From Acanthopleura granulata (taxonomy: Eukaryota; Mollusca; Polyplacophora; Chitonida; Chitonidae): DNA of 64,000 bases. The translations under genes were made by a program, and so were the position numbers. The notes below the pieces were generated by a model that worked only from the letters and a program-made list of their open reading frames with translations, had not been told where the DNA came from and ran no database searches. Where the stretch lies: contig JABBOT010000014.1 of NCBI GenBank assembly GCA_016165875.1, forward strand, positions 14,137,432-14,201,431, given 5' to 3'. Shown here piece by piece: positions 34,684 to 47,363 of the stretch (position 1 is the stretch's first letter; the number at the start of each line of letters is the position of its first letter).

Positions 34684-37600
34684 TCAAGAACTCTTGTCTA
34701 CACTTTGCTTTCTAATCACCAGGCAGCTCTGTACGATATCAGGGCTATGAGGTAAGGGATCCTGAGCAACCTTTTCACGGAAGAGTTCAAAGAATATGTC
34801 AAGAATTCTGGTTATTTCCTCTTCTGATCTGTGCTCACTCAGTCCTTGGTGTAAGCTGCCCTCTATCCACGCCCTTGCGGCTGCTACAAGTGCTGTGGCA
34901 TGCTCTCGAGCCGCCGAGGACGCTGAAACAAACGGTAATATGGAATGGATGTACAGTAGAGGTATCTAGTTCACACGTTTTAATTGTTTATCGCCTGAAG
35001 CATTCAACGTTTCATCTACACATGCTGTTTTATTACATATGATCTTAATTCTGTTACAGAATCACGTTATTCAGCAATGCAAAACAAGACAGTGATGAAT
35101 AGAATCGGGACTCCGACAAATTACAGCACGTTTAATTTACCATGACTTCAACAGTGTGCCGTTCCAATACATTGATAGGTCCTGAAGCCAGTTCATGTGG
35201 TAACGAAGGTATTATAAGATTAACAACGAATATATTGGGCCCAGGCGGTTCAGATTTTTTTGTGTTTCAATGTCCATGGTCAAGTGGTTAAGGTGATTGC
35301 CTTACAATCCCCAAGACACATTCGGTCAGGGAATGCCGAGATTTCGACAATTCAGCTGCTCGCCGCGCCATGATGAACAGCAATATTTCTGTTTGAAGTT
35401 CATTAGGAGAAACTGAAGTGAAATATTCTTACCTACGACGTTAAACCACATGAAATAAATAAATGAATAAATAAACTGAGCACTTTTGTGCAAAAGTTTA
35501 GAGGTGTTAAAATATCTACTCCCTCAGAAGTCGATGAGCATTTAATGCTTCAAATACACGTACAATTTTGATGAGTTTTAGCGAGCTTTGCCCACTGGTC
35601 TCTAAACGGACATGGCACTACATTCGTCTCTAAGGACACAAGGATGAGACCGCTCTTCAACACGTCCGATTCTGCATCCTTGAACGGTTTTTCTAGCTCT
35701 TCTCGGGACCGGTAATGAATTCCAATTTCTGTACGTTCAAACTCGACCTGCGAAGATTATTAAATTATGTATGTTTGAAGTTGTTACATTTCAAACAGCC
35801 TGGAAGAGATTTTAAAGCCAGATGCGTCTGCATGTGAACCCAAAAAGAAACCATAGCCTCTTGAATACGGAATGATTTGATATATTTAACTTTAAGTCAC
35901 TGACATTTCACATCTATTATTCCTCGAACTGACAAAAATCTGGCATCAAAGAAACGCCGATATCCTTGCAATTTAAAAAACAAACTCAACCCAATACAGC
36001 GACTAATGTGATGGTTTGCAAAAGGTCACACATAACCGGTGAAATACGCCGTCTCGACAATATAATTCAGTTAGGGATTTATTCTTATTTTTTGTACAAA
36101 GATTAAATAGTAGTAGCTTGTATCTAAGCATCCCCTTGCACGACGGATTAAGCAGAATTAGGTAAAAAATGTAGTGATGTTAATTGTAGCTCATTAATCG
36201 TCATTCTAAAATGACTTGAACTACTGGGCTGTCATCACATTTAATAAACATTTGCAAGAAAACAATGCAAATGAATAAGGCCCTGGGGGCCAACAGTCCG
36301 CCAGCCTAACCTTGGTCCTCATTCACCTAGTGCTGAAGATTTTATTCCATTCTTCCATGACTTTCATCTTTTCATATTCTTATCAGCCTGAACAAGGGAT
36401 TTCATTGCCCATGGATTTCTTTCCATATATAAGAGTAAAACCTGGGCAACGATGACAGGTTGATAGTTGGCACATGGTCACACTTTACCGGTGAAATCCA
36501 GCCTCTTGTCAGTTTACCTCATTCAGAGTTTCATTCTAACTGCTCATTCAAGTGTTCATAGAGGAACAGCTCACACGCCCCATACAACCATGGCTTGGGT
36601 ACAATTAAGTAAAAAACAAAATTGCAGTAGTGTTAAATGGTATTTATTAGACGTCAGTGGTGAAGAATTACTCCGACTACTGTGTTGTCATCACATTTAA
36701 CACATGTGAACACAAAACCATGAAAACAATAGCGTTTGATTTTGCCTATTATTTATTTCCGGAGAAGAGAGACCTGTCTGGTAATAGATGCTACGATCAT
36801 CACAGCAGACTCTCAGGTGACTAGACATTTTGGGTGCCCGAATACTGCCCCCCCCCCCCGCTGGTTCAACTGTGGCTTTGAGGCTTTCCTCGACATGTTT
36901 AACCATATTGCGAAATATTCTTCACTACAGAGTCAAACCAAAATCAATAAAATTTATTTGATTGGTGTTTTACACCGTACTCAGGAATACTTCACTTATA
37001 CGATTGCGGCTAGCATTAAGGTGGGCGGAAACCGGGCTAAGCCCGGGCGAAAACAACGACTATCCTCAGGTGTTTGCAGACCATCCCACGTACGACCGGA
37101 GAGCAAGGCAGCATTAGCCGGACTTGAACTCACAGCGCCCACATTGCTGAGAGGCCCCTGGGTCATTACGCTGCTAACCTCCTCAGCCACAGAGGCCTCC
37201 AAATCAATTTGAAGTATTTATTGAAAATGAATGAACGATTGGTGTTGAACAACGCTGGTAGCATTTCCGGTTTACGTGTGTCTTGGCAGGAATATATTTA
37301 TACTAGATCTACTCAACAGTTAACGCCTTCGGCTTGAGAATGAAAGTGTACAGAACTTGAATGAAAGCAACTAAACTGGAATGAAAGCAAACAAAACGAA
37401 ATGAAAAAATACGGACTGATTGAATAACCAGCTAAGGAAACAGGAAATTAAAATCTGAAAATGTAGCACACACACCATTAAATGTTATGATGTAGACTGG
37501 TGAACGTTGAATTTTTAATAACAGTGAATACTTGTTAGTAAGTGTTACTTAGGAAGAGCAATTACCTTACTAATAACTCCATCATCAAACAACTGTCTCC

Positions 37601-40600
37601 AGACACTTGAGATGCTGTCATGAAAATCCATCACTGGGAACTTCAGCCGATCATCTGGGGTGCACCACAAACTGGTGACTACCAAACTGCCCCCTGGCAA
37701 TGATACGTTCATTAGATTACACAATGTCAGTGTAATGCCGGGTTTATTATTCATTTTATTATTACTGGACTTATTTTTCACGCGCGATGGCATTTACAAG
37801 GGTATGCTAACGAGATAACATGTTACTTAAAATGTTTCACTCATATTACATCAGTGTTATTCTTGAAATAATATAAGGACATTTAAATGCTTGACTCACA
37901 GGACTATACCACGTAATTCAGACTGATTCATATCATGTGAAATAGTTTAAAACAATCTACACGTACTTCTACTCTTTTATGAGGTCATTTAGAACGGTTG
38001 GTTCTACTGCTTATGCCAAATCATTCGAATCTATAAATAGGGAATAACTGACTCAATTTCGCTACACAAGTCACAATGCTTTAGGCTTGTTACTTCGGGA
38101 GCTTATAGCAAAGCATTAAATCAAAATGATTACATACAGTTATTTAGTGTGACTGGCTCACTACAATGTTTTACTTTGCCGTTTGGAATGGAGAGCCCAT
38201 AAATATTATAATCATAATATTTCCTTAATTAGTAAGTAGTTTGGTTTCAGCTGGCATTCACTTTTGGAGGATATGTTCATGACAATATAGTTTGTGGATC
38301 AATTTCGCAGACCAGAAATTTAAACTATGACGCTGTCTAATTAAACTACTTCTCTGTGGTTAAAACTTTCTGATATTCAAGTCCAACAGGGAGGGGCCAC
38401 TTTCACAAAATTTCGTAAGTCACTTTTTCGTAACTTTTCTTGTGAAAACGTTGTCTACGTTATAACGTCATAAGGGGACGCGATTTACGAGAGAAGTTAC
38501 AAGAACTTGATTAACGAAACTTTGTGAAAGAGACCCCTGCTCTGTATATTGCCCTTTTGGTCATATCATTATCATTCTGTTTGTTAACATGGGCCATTCA
38601 CATAACCAGGGCACTGGATGGAAGACATCGGCTATTTGCGTGATACCGAGGTTATTGCGAATATGTGTTTCCTATTAACTTATTCATCTGCATAACGATT
38701 TGTCATCTGATTTCTATCCAGTCCGACTTTCAGCTACATCATGGATTTCATTATTAAATACATTACGAAGGCAGCCTAATCGGTTACGAAATTCCTCACC
38801 TTTTTCCTACAGTTACAAGTTACTAGGGAGTTCTGTCTTACCAGATTTTAGTTCTTTCGCCCTCATCAGAAGAAACGTCTCCCAGTCCAGAGCAGCCTGC
38901 ACCTTAAACGCATTGTAGGCTTTTCCTTCCGTGTTTGAAGGAAACAAAGAGGAGCAGGGAATTCCAGGACTAAAACATTAATGAAACAACGCTGCGAGCT
39001 ATAATCTATTTATTTGGTTTATGAATTGCGTCACACTTACATGTCGAAATTTGGATGCAGTAAAAAAACAGACATGGAAAAGAATCGAACAGATTTGTGT
39101 CTGTGTGTAGTCGAGTGTGGTGAATTCTACCAAGGTTACAGCCACACTAACTTACCTCCTACTCAGCCAATGAGCTGAGAGGAAACAAACAATAAAATCC
39201 AGGCTTTCTTCTGGTAGACACTGAGAGTAAAAACTGCAACCGGAAGCCAGAACAGAGATATTGGAGAACTCAACAGCCAGGCCAGAAGTGCCTTCAACCA
39301 ACCCTGTAACGTACATATATACAAAATAACCTCTGGAATCGTATTTAGATCATGCACATGGCATTACGCAACCACCAGACACATAAATAAGATCACATAG
39401 TAGGGAAGGTAGCCCAGATTTTATATTAACTGGTCATTTAAGTGAAAAATAACCAGTGGCGGGAAGAAGAAAAATAATGCAAAATAATAAAATTATTCTT
39501 TACATTTATAAAGAATAATTTTATTATTTTGCATATCATTGATAATTTACAGAAATATATAGGAATACACCATGGTTATTTCGGAAAAATACTTCGTACG
39601 AATTTTTTTAGATACATCCAGCTCACCAAAGGCTCTGGTCAGGCCGTATGAACCTGGCCAAACAAGCTAATTTTCATACGCTTATAAGGCATGGGTGGCT
39701 TCCTCTTGCAGACCGAATATTTTACACATCTATACTAATTGCCCGCGACTCCCAGGCGATAAGCGCTTGACAGAATACATAGGCCTGTTTAAGTGAACTT
39801 TCACAGAAGTACATGAGGCCTATTTAATGTTACATGAAATTTACTGCCCAGGGCAAGGCCCCCGAATATTTCTGCCCAGGGCAAGGCCGTTAGTAAAACT
39901 AAAACTAAATTTGTGCTAGGCTTTAAACAAGAATCAATGTATGACTCAATCATTCAGCATTTCATTTGTGCTTTTAGTTTTATATCACCGATTTCTTTGC
40001 GCCTGTTGCCACAAGAAAGCTGAAATGCTTTGTAGCGTAAGGCCGTTATCAGTCCATTCAAAGGAAGGGTGTAAAGATATATTGACCAGATCTCTATTGT
40101 AAATGCACCGTGCTACATTTAACTCAGGTTTCCAGCTTACGAGATGACCACTGTTAGAACCGAGCTATCACAGGCCGATAATTGTATGTATTAACCTTGA
40201 GCTCGCATAAAGGCTGGTTTGAAGTCGTTGATTGGTTCATCCACATACACCAACTGGATGGGCAAACTAGCGCCATGTTTCTGGCGAAGCAGAGCTGGGA
40301 ATAGAGAGGCATAAGGGTATTTTTACTGTCTTGTGTCAGTCTTGAAATCGAAATCTTTCCCAAAGATCAAACACAGCACTTGCTACTTACGTGAATGTAC
40401 ATAATTAAAGATAAGAGTACTTTGACTTTATTAATGTTCACTATGTTTTCTTTGTCTTAAGAAAGATTTCTATTGTAGTAACAGATTGCAGAATGATTTT
40501 ATGTTTATAACTGAGGAAGCTTTGCATGCCTCATTGGTCAATTAAAACCTAGGGAATCTTTATATCACAGTAACCAGATTGGCAGGGCACTAACTCTACA

Positions 40601-43600
40601 ACACGGTGGGATACTTTCACCAGCATTATTTATGGAGGATTTAGTAGAACAATATTTGATGACCAAGTCTACTGATTGTATTGATCTGAGGGAATTCATT
40701 TCCTTCTTTATTGTTAGAGACCGTGGGAATGCAAAATGATTACAGGGTTTGTTGAAATATAGCAGTAGCTGGAGGCTCGTGGTAATCGTGAAGCAAACAA
40801 GCAAACACAAAACAGATAGCAGTATTTAGAAATACGGGGAAATTAATATACAACGATCGCTAGATTTTTCATAGAAGCAAAATTGGAATCGTAAATATTA
40901 ACTCACCTTGGTTTAGTTGTCCACGACAATAGTTAATGTCTTTTTATTAGACAAGAGACGTTACTGTTAAAAGGCACTCGGGGTATACTTCTCTTCAGGG
41001 CTGGCATTAACACTTCTTGTAAATTATGTAATACTGGTATATGTAAATGTGTAGACATATGCCAGCGAAGTATAAAAGTTACTTTTTCTCCGGATTTTGA
41101 TGTAAGTTTTGAAAAAGTTTTTTGAAACGAAGTACTGGAGTTAAGCGAATCCTCTTCAGATCCTACTGTATTTGTTGAATTTGATGGAATGTTATGGAAT
41201 TTATGAATTCTAAAGACAGTAAAATTTTGCTAAAGTCTAGATAATTCAATAATTGCGTGCCTGGGTGTCCATGATCAAAATGTTTTCAGTCACTTATTTA
41301 TTAGATATCAAAGACAGAGTAGATCTAATTCGCAATTACAAAACAAATGATGACCATAGCTTTCTTTTTCTCAATTCCCCCTGCCGAAGCGGACAGCAGC
41401 AACGATCTGTCTGAATGCAGTTCGAGCCAAACTTCCCATGCGGTTTGCTTTAATGGCGTCGATTTGAAAATTAATGTGGCTGTGAATAAACGGCGATATT
41501 AAAATGCAAGGCAATCCCCACTAGACGAGACACACTTCGGTCACAGCCATATACTAACCAATAGCTTTCTGGAACAGTGCATATGACGTCCCGCCATCGG
41601 CTGATCCATAATCTCCAATAGCAAACGTCTGTCCTTGAATAGGGACGGATTTTTCTGACCAAACAAAACAAATAAAATTAACACAGCCAAACTGCGAATG
41701 AAAGATTAGACCTGAACAGAGTGTTGTAATCATATAGTAGCAAAAGTATGTTTGGACTCGGGATGAGTTCTGGCTGGCGACATGGAAATGATCACATTGG
41801 AAATCAGTGGAACGGAAACAATTTACAAACAAATTAAAAAGACAATCATTCAAAACTACATTGTTTGCGGTTCGTATATAATATCCTTAGATTAAAAAAA
41901 AATGTGTTCCAAAGTTTAGCTATCTTATCGCCAGCACGCTCTCAAGGCATGAAATACACTCGCAGGCCATCCTTCGAGGTCACCAGATGTAGACAGAAAT
42001 AAATCGCTCTTTGTACCGGTTACATTTCACACAAACCGTTGAACTATCTTCAATGTGGCTTTGCTTATGTGAAAGACTGTCGTCGTTCCCAAAATAATAT
42101 GGGCCAGATATCATCCTGAGAGTTTCTCACAGAACGTTATACACGAGAACACGATACTGACTATGTATACCGTCAGACTTGAATAAATTACGGAATAAAT
42201 TATACGTTTAGCGGCTGTTATTTTTTTCAGACCTAAGATCACCAAGAAGGAAGAGATTACACACTGACTTTAAATCCAAGTATTTTTTTTTAAACTTAGC
42301 CATCATCACGTGGCGATAGGAGGACAGCTGGCCTTTATAAAGAATCCTAGCTGACTGCTTTTCTTTGCATGAATCCGTTCTATTTCTTTTTACTTATACA
42401 CCGTAAATGTCGATGCTTAACTTAAAAACACTATTACGCATCAGACATTAATCGCTTGGACATTATACCATTACAGTGTAGGCCTTTATACATGTCTTAG
42501 ACACTAAACTTTAATACCTAAATACATGTGTATATTTATTAAACACATATTTTTGAAGTTTAATCACCCATTAAACGCTTTGAGCGTTGGCCATTTATCA
42601 CATTTTTTCTTACTTCTTTGGTGGTGTTTGTCCAACTTTGTTTGGGAACTGGCATAAGACTTGCCACAATAAAGCTGATTCAACAAATCCATTTCTGACT
42701 TAAGTCAAAATTGCCAATATGATTTTAGAGCTTGTGTTTGGATGTAGAAATTTAAATTTTGACCTCATCATCAAGATTATAAAGAGACCAATGTGTCAGA
42801 ATTTCAACTTCCAATGTAAAAAACTAAGCACTTAAATTTTGACTTAAATGAAAAATGATATTTGTGGAATGGGCTCCAGTGATAAAGAAGGTTGTCTTCC
42901 AGTCGTTTGGAAAGACATGGTGATGGTTAATCCTCTCCTCGAAGACGGAATTCTCGATATTCTGTGGCATTATTATCGAGGCCCTCTTGCTAAATTCTGG
43001 CGAGAACCCGGAATTTCCGTAGCTTGTAATAGTTCAACTGCAGCATGAAGCCACGGGGTTTCTCGAGTTTTCCAGCCGACAGACTTGATTACTCCTGACT
43101 CCGCATACCTTTATCTACTCTCATAAACCTTACCGCTGTCGGTGATATAGTTTTAAGTATAGGTCACAAATTAAGCACCTTATTATATCATTTGTATTCG
43201 CGATTGCAGAAAGTTCGGTAATTTCTCCATTACTTGGTTCTGTTTTCACTTAGTTTAACTTGGTAATGTGTTTGTATTCAGGCTGGTAAAAATCTTTGCC
43301 GCTCTTTGTGATAGACATGTATATAGTCCACATGGAAGGCGTTTTTTGAGGTTTTGTCTAAACTGAAATGTCACCTAGATAGAAGTCCCCATTTTTTCAT
43401 TACAGACACATACAGTACATGAATGGTCACCCGTTTAACATGCCACTAGATATTAACAAGTATTTACTTATAACTGAGAGTAGCAGCAACAACAGCAAAT
43501 TACTTACCCAATAGGGTTAATACAAGTGGAGATACCGACTCAATCAGCTTGTGATGAATCTTAACTTGAGTCGAATACTCTTCAGATCCTTCCTTCTTGA

Positions 43601-43631
43601 AAGGGGTGAAATTGTTGCCAGGCGAGTCCAT
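34684..43631 (-). CDS. SABATH-type SAM-dependent methyltransferase, 8 exons
   Basis: Eight exons on the - strand encode 381 aa: 43508-43631, 41559-41654, 40196-40294, 39156-39303, 38842-38969, 37566-37693, 35564-35747 and 34684-34922. All introns are GT-AG with matching phases, and the total is 1146 nt including TGA. Residues 52-65 hold the SAM-binding loop (FAIGDYGSADGGTS). DEPINDF (92-98) matches the plant DLPGNDF motif. CSFYSQCLPEESLDF (129-143) and HWLS (151-154) match the plant substrate-pocket region. ALDWETFLLMRAKEL with GGSLVV follow at about 183-205, and VVPCPF precedes the end. The length fits the family (about 360-380 aa). These enzymes methylate carboxyl groups (or nitrogen) of small molecules, probably in the cytosol. 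The substrate cannot be told. The exon 7 donor has an alternative 9 bp further on. Confidence 0.85.
35272..35472 (+). repeat. SINE with tRNA-like head, in an intron
   Basis: TGGTCAAGTGGTTAAGGTGA at the left end resembles a tRNA A box. The right end has AAGTGAAATATTCTTACC, ACGTTAAACCACATGAAATA and an (AATA)n tail. It lies in the methyltransferase intron between exons 7 and 8. Confidence 0.6.
36949..37200 (-). repeat. SINE-like repeat with 8-bp target-site duplication, in an intron
   Basis: AAATCAAT flanks it on both sides (36941-36948 and 37201-37208). Read on the - strand it starts with a tRNA-like head (CTGTGGCTGAGGAGGTTAG, then GTGAGTTCAAGTCC), then the family core (CCCACCTTAATGCTAGCC, then TCGTATAAGTGAAGTATTC) and ends ACACCAATCAAATAAA. 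It contains a C homopolymer neighbour at 36848. It lies in the intron between exons 6 and 7. Confidence 0.75.
38393..38537. mobile_element. 145-bp terminal-inverted-repeat MITE, in an intron
   Basis: GGGGCCACTTTCACAAAATT at the left is matched by the reverse complement of AACTTTGTGAAAGAGACCCC at the right. Pairing continues inward through TTCGTAA and AGTTAC blocks for about 50 bp per arm. It lies in the intron between exons 5 and 6 of the methyltransferase gene. Confidence 0.7.
39477..39534. repeat. Perfect 26-bp hairpin, in an intron
   Basis: ATGCAAAATAATAAAATTAT and six more bases (39477-39502) are exactly matched by the reverse complement at 39509-39534, with a 6-base loop. It lies about 115 bp below the exon 4 ORF region, in an intron of the methyltransferase gene. 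Confidence 0.85.
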
Positions 43632-45600
43632 TGTGCTGCTAATCTAAAGCCGTTCTATACAAAAACGTTACCGCTATACGAGGCATGTATATACTATAGC
43701 GCAGTGTATCGGACTCAATACACAGTATATATGCATGTGCCCGCTATGTGCGCAGTTTTGGTTGGTTCATTAATGTAACATTGATAACAGATAAATATAG
43801 CGGACTACCTGTCCTGGGTGGGGATATTGACTACTTTGCATAGGACATAGGTTTTACCTGGCTGGGGTATTCTCTCCATGGCAATGCTTGTACATGTAGC
43901 CCCTACGCTGGTGAACGTAATATGCAGAATACTAAAATCAAGCAGCCTTTCATAAACTTCGTTGAGGTGACATGTAAGCAGACAGGATCAAAAAATGACA
44001 AAGCTGACATACCTACTAAGGCAATGACCTTTATCTGTTTCTGGTTATGGTCAGAGCTGATAAATACCGCTTTCTACTTTGACACAGTTTAGGCATAAAT
44101 GGGTATTAGAGGGGTCAAATTAGGGTAAGCACTTACTTTCACAAGGCAATGAAACATTTATATACCCGCCGTTCTAGAAACCTATTTCCAAGTAACTCGG
44201 TGGTACTGTTCATGATTTAGAATGAATAAACCTGTCATTGTCACAGGTGGATTCGGTGGCCGTAGTGTTGTATCTCACATATATACTCGGTCAAAGTAAT
44301 AACTGCACTGAAATTTCCTGAACATAAAAACAGTGCACTCGAATAAGACTATAAAAGTGCAGTTCAAATTATGCTAACCATACACGCTGACGTCAAAAGT
44401 CATGTTTTATACAGAGAATATGGAACACTTCACAATTTTGATACCTGGTCATTTCAGTGATTTAACGACTGATTAACCAGTAACATATGTTTTTAGCCGT
44501 TTCCTATAGATTTCGTCGTGTTCACCGTTCGTCCTTCACTGATTTCACCCAAATAATATAGGGTTACTTAGAAAAAAGTGTTTTTAAGGCCAGTTCATTC
44601 GCTGTACATGTAAGATCCTGTTCACATCTGTTTATCCATTTGAATGACATTATCTTTCACCATTCTATTCCTACACGAACACGCCATCTTCTTTCAACCT
44701 TGTTCTACTTATAACATTAACTTTCCCTACTGAAGCGATACCTGATTGTTTTCACGTGTACTGAACATTTCCTATCCTTTACATTGGAGTTTTCTAATGT
44801 TTCCTTCTTTTTATGAACCATAGCCGCTCTGGACGAATTTGGAGAGAAATGTCAAAATGTTGTTGGGAATTTTCCTTGTTAGACTTTGGATATTATTTTG
44901 CCGGTGAACGTCTTGAGCTTAGATTTTAACTGCTACGAATTTTACCTTCAATCTACTTCAGAACCCGGGTCCTCACTTTTATTAGATAAAAGGTTTAACA
45001 TTCTTTTGCTTTCTGTTTTCTTCCAGGTCCACAATGTGAGAACGCAACTCAGAGTTGAAATGTCACTTTGTAACTGGCCTTACCCATTGAGAGTGTCGAG
45101 CGTGCACGCCACGTTAGATACATGAATAGTTGCAACTAGAGCGCAACAGAGATACCTATTTGATTATCGATACCACGCATACTACACTGGTACACGATTA
45201 GGATGCCGATTTTGTTCCTGCGCCTAGAACATCCTTTGCATCCTTGAAAACTGTTGACTGCTTCTCTTTGCATGAATCAGCTCTAGCTTTTTTTTTTATT
45301 TGTTTTATATACTTTCTTAGTTCTTTGGTGGCTTGTGTTGTTTGTCGTTTCCGTAAACTGGTCTAGCGATCATTAGCCCGGAACGCCCATTCCTGTATAC
45401 GAATGTAGGTTTCGATGGCTAGGTTCTGAATCAAACGACGTTCCCTTGTGCACTTCAGTAACAGGTTCAAATTAGGCTTCCACATGTAGTTCCCTTACAG
45501 TTCAAGGTTCCGATTCGTTTTCTTCCCCAACAGCAGACTTATCTTCTACTTCAAATATAGCTCCCTTCACAGCTGGAATCCCATTCACCGAAAACACTCA
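43632..45600. other. No gene recognised (upstream of the methyltransferase)
   Basis: It should contain the methyltransferase 5' UTR and promoter on the - strand, but I cannot place a TATA box or start site. Open frames at 43551-43775 overlap exon 1 on the other strand or are repeat-like. Confidence 0.4.
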
Positions 45601-45659
45601 AACTTTATCTAAAGCAAATCCAAATGTTGCGTTACCAACACCACGACTGGAAACAAGTA

Positions 45660-45900
45660 CAACCCGTATATGTTTCAGCAGTTGTATCACCATTCATCTT
45701 CTCCCCGCTCCCAAAGGCTACGGCTCGAGCAAACAGAACTGCTAGGCCAGCTAAGGCTGCAATTCTCACAAGCAGCCCTTACAAGGCAAGCTTTCCGGGG
45801 TCCAGTAAAGGCAGCAGCAGTGAAAAAGGATATGTCGATGGCAAAAAGCCCAGCAAAACACAATCCGTCTTCCTGAGAAAAAAAAAGAAACCCGCTGGCT
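45660..45900 (+). pseudogene. pogo/Tigger-type transposase, C-terminal remnant
   Basis: Within a 109-codon frame (45624-45950) the part SPLPKATARANRTARPAKAA followed by ILTSSPYKASF matches the linker and nuclear-targeting tail common to pogo/Tigger-like DDE transposases (PLPKA...R...ILTSSPYK). It continues with a Ser/Lys-rich stretch and RKKKKPAG. No DDE core is visible upstream, so this is only the tail of a dead element. Confidence 0.5.
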
Positions 45901-46139
45901 CAAGCAGTCTCCAATCATTCCGAATACATCTGTTGCTCCGAACTGTGGAGTAGAAGCCTGCTGGACGACATGATACAGTGCGATGTATGGAGCGGGTGCA
46001 CACTGCTTGTGCTGGTGTCGGCGATGTAGACCTCGAGTTTGCTTGTGACCTCTGCCTGTGATAGCTCCATGTACACGTACTTTGTCTGTAAAAATCCAAA
46101 GATTATTCCCATCGGATGTCGTTCAGTCCTGCAGGTGTA

Positions 46140-47330
46140 AGAGAATTACATTAATAATACTGGTTATTGCTTTATAATTATAATAAATAAATTTTGTTTT
46201 CATTTTTGTTGATAAACTAGCTGATATGGCGGTATACAGCATTGGTATCAAATCTGACCATATTAGTACCCATGGCGTCATGTGTTTGAAACTCTCTTGA
46301 GCCGTTATTTCAGTTTATTTTTCGTGGGAAAGTCCATCAAAAACACCAGGGCACTGAATAGTTTTCTCCGGACCTTGTCCCATACCTCACGTCTAGGCTT
46401 ATTATTCAAACAAATTTGGTGTTGTTGTTAAGTAGATTGGAGTGAGTGCTTAAAATATCATTGATTTATGACGGCCGTTTCATTTTTCCCCGATGCATGG
46501 GACAAAATGGATTATTACCTAAAAATTTAAAAATTGATTCACATCAATGGCATCTAGAGAGACAGAGAAACTGGCCGAGGTGCAAATAGTTCTAGGGAAT
46601 AGTATGTACAATTAGGCCTATACAAGACAGAGTTCAACAGAGTTAAGTTTCTGTTTTGTCCTTTATATATCCTATCAAAATGAACCCTAAGCTGTCCGTT
46701 AAATATGACGTCCATTGTTGCTGACTAAAATGGTACAACATCTGCTTTTGACTCAAGTTTGAAATCTATCCGTCTACATTTCGTAACTGTATGGCGGCAA
46801 TTCATCAACTTCCACTGCGATGTTTTGTTATGGGTTGCAATGCCACACTATCATGATATTCTCTGAGTTGTGCCGTTGGCACGGCTTATTTGGCCAAGCA
46901 ATTTAGGCTACACATCCATGGCACAACATACCTGCTGTGGTTTCGCTGGATGTCCATGTCTGTCCATTCTAATGTCCCTACGTGATACACATAGAAAAAC
47001 GTTCACTTTCGGATACATACAAATCGCCGCGGGAAGCCGATATGGGAGTGCCATGGCACGACCCACATACCTTCATTCTCAAAAATTTGTATATTGTTTA
47101 TTCCATGTATGGCATTTCTTATTCAGTTGCTCTAGCAACATAGTAAAATGCTACATCTATAAAAAAAAATTAGGTTTACATGGCGTCATTGATGGCGCTG
47201 TTAGCAATTGGCCTTTAAAATATCGCATGTGTTTTGTGTGCACACATTGTTGAGAACTTCAGGTAATATAAATAAGCCACTTCGTGAGCTAGAACAGGGT
47301 CTGCAACGCAAACGAGCACTGGTTAATCTT
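46140..47330. other. No gene recognised
   Basis: A 127-codon frame at 46870-47250 has no recognisable domain. Otherwise AT-rich spacer up to the Penelope-like element. Confidence 0.4.
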
Positions 47331-47363
47331 TTAACATTAGTGTGAGTACGTCGGCGCTGGCTT

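Noticed and set aside
42848..43045. 66-codon + strand ORF inside methyltransferase intron 1
   Set aside because: No homology recognised. It lies opposite the host gene within an intron and has no promoter signs.
45779..46112. - strand ORFs opposite the pogo-like remnant
   Set aside because: Two frames are open with no domain. The + strand reading has a recognisable transposase tail instead.
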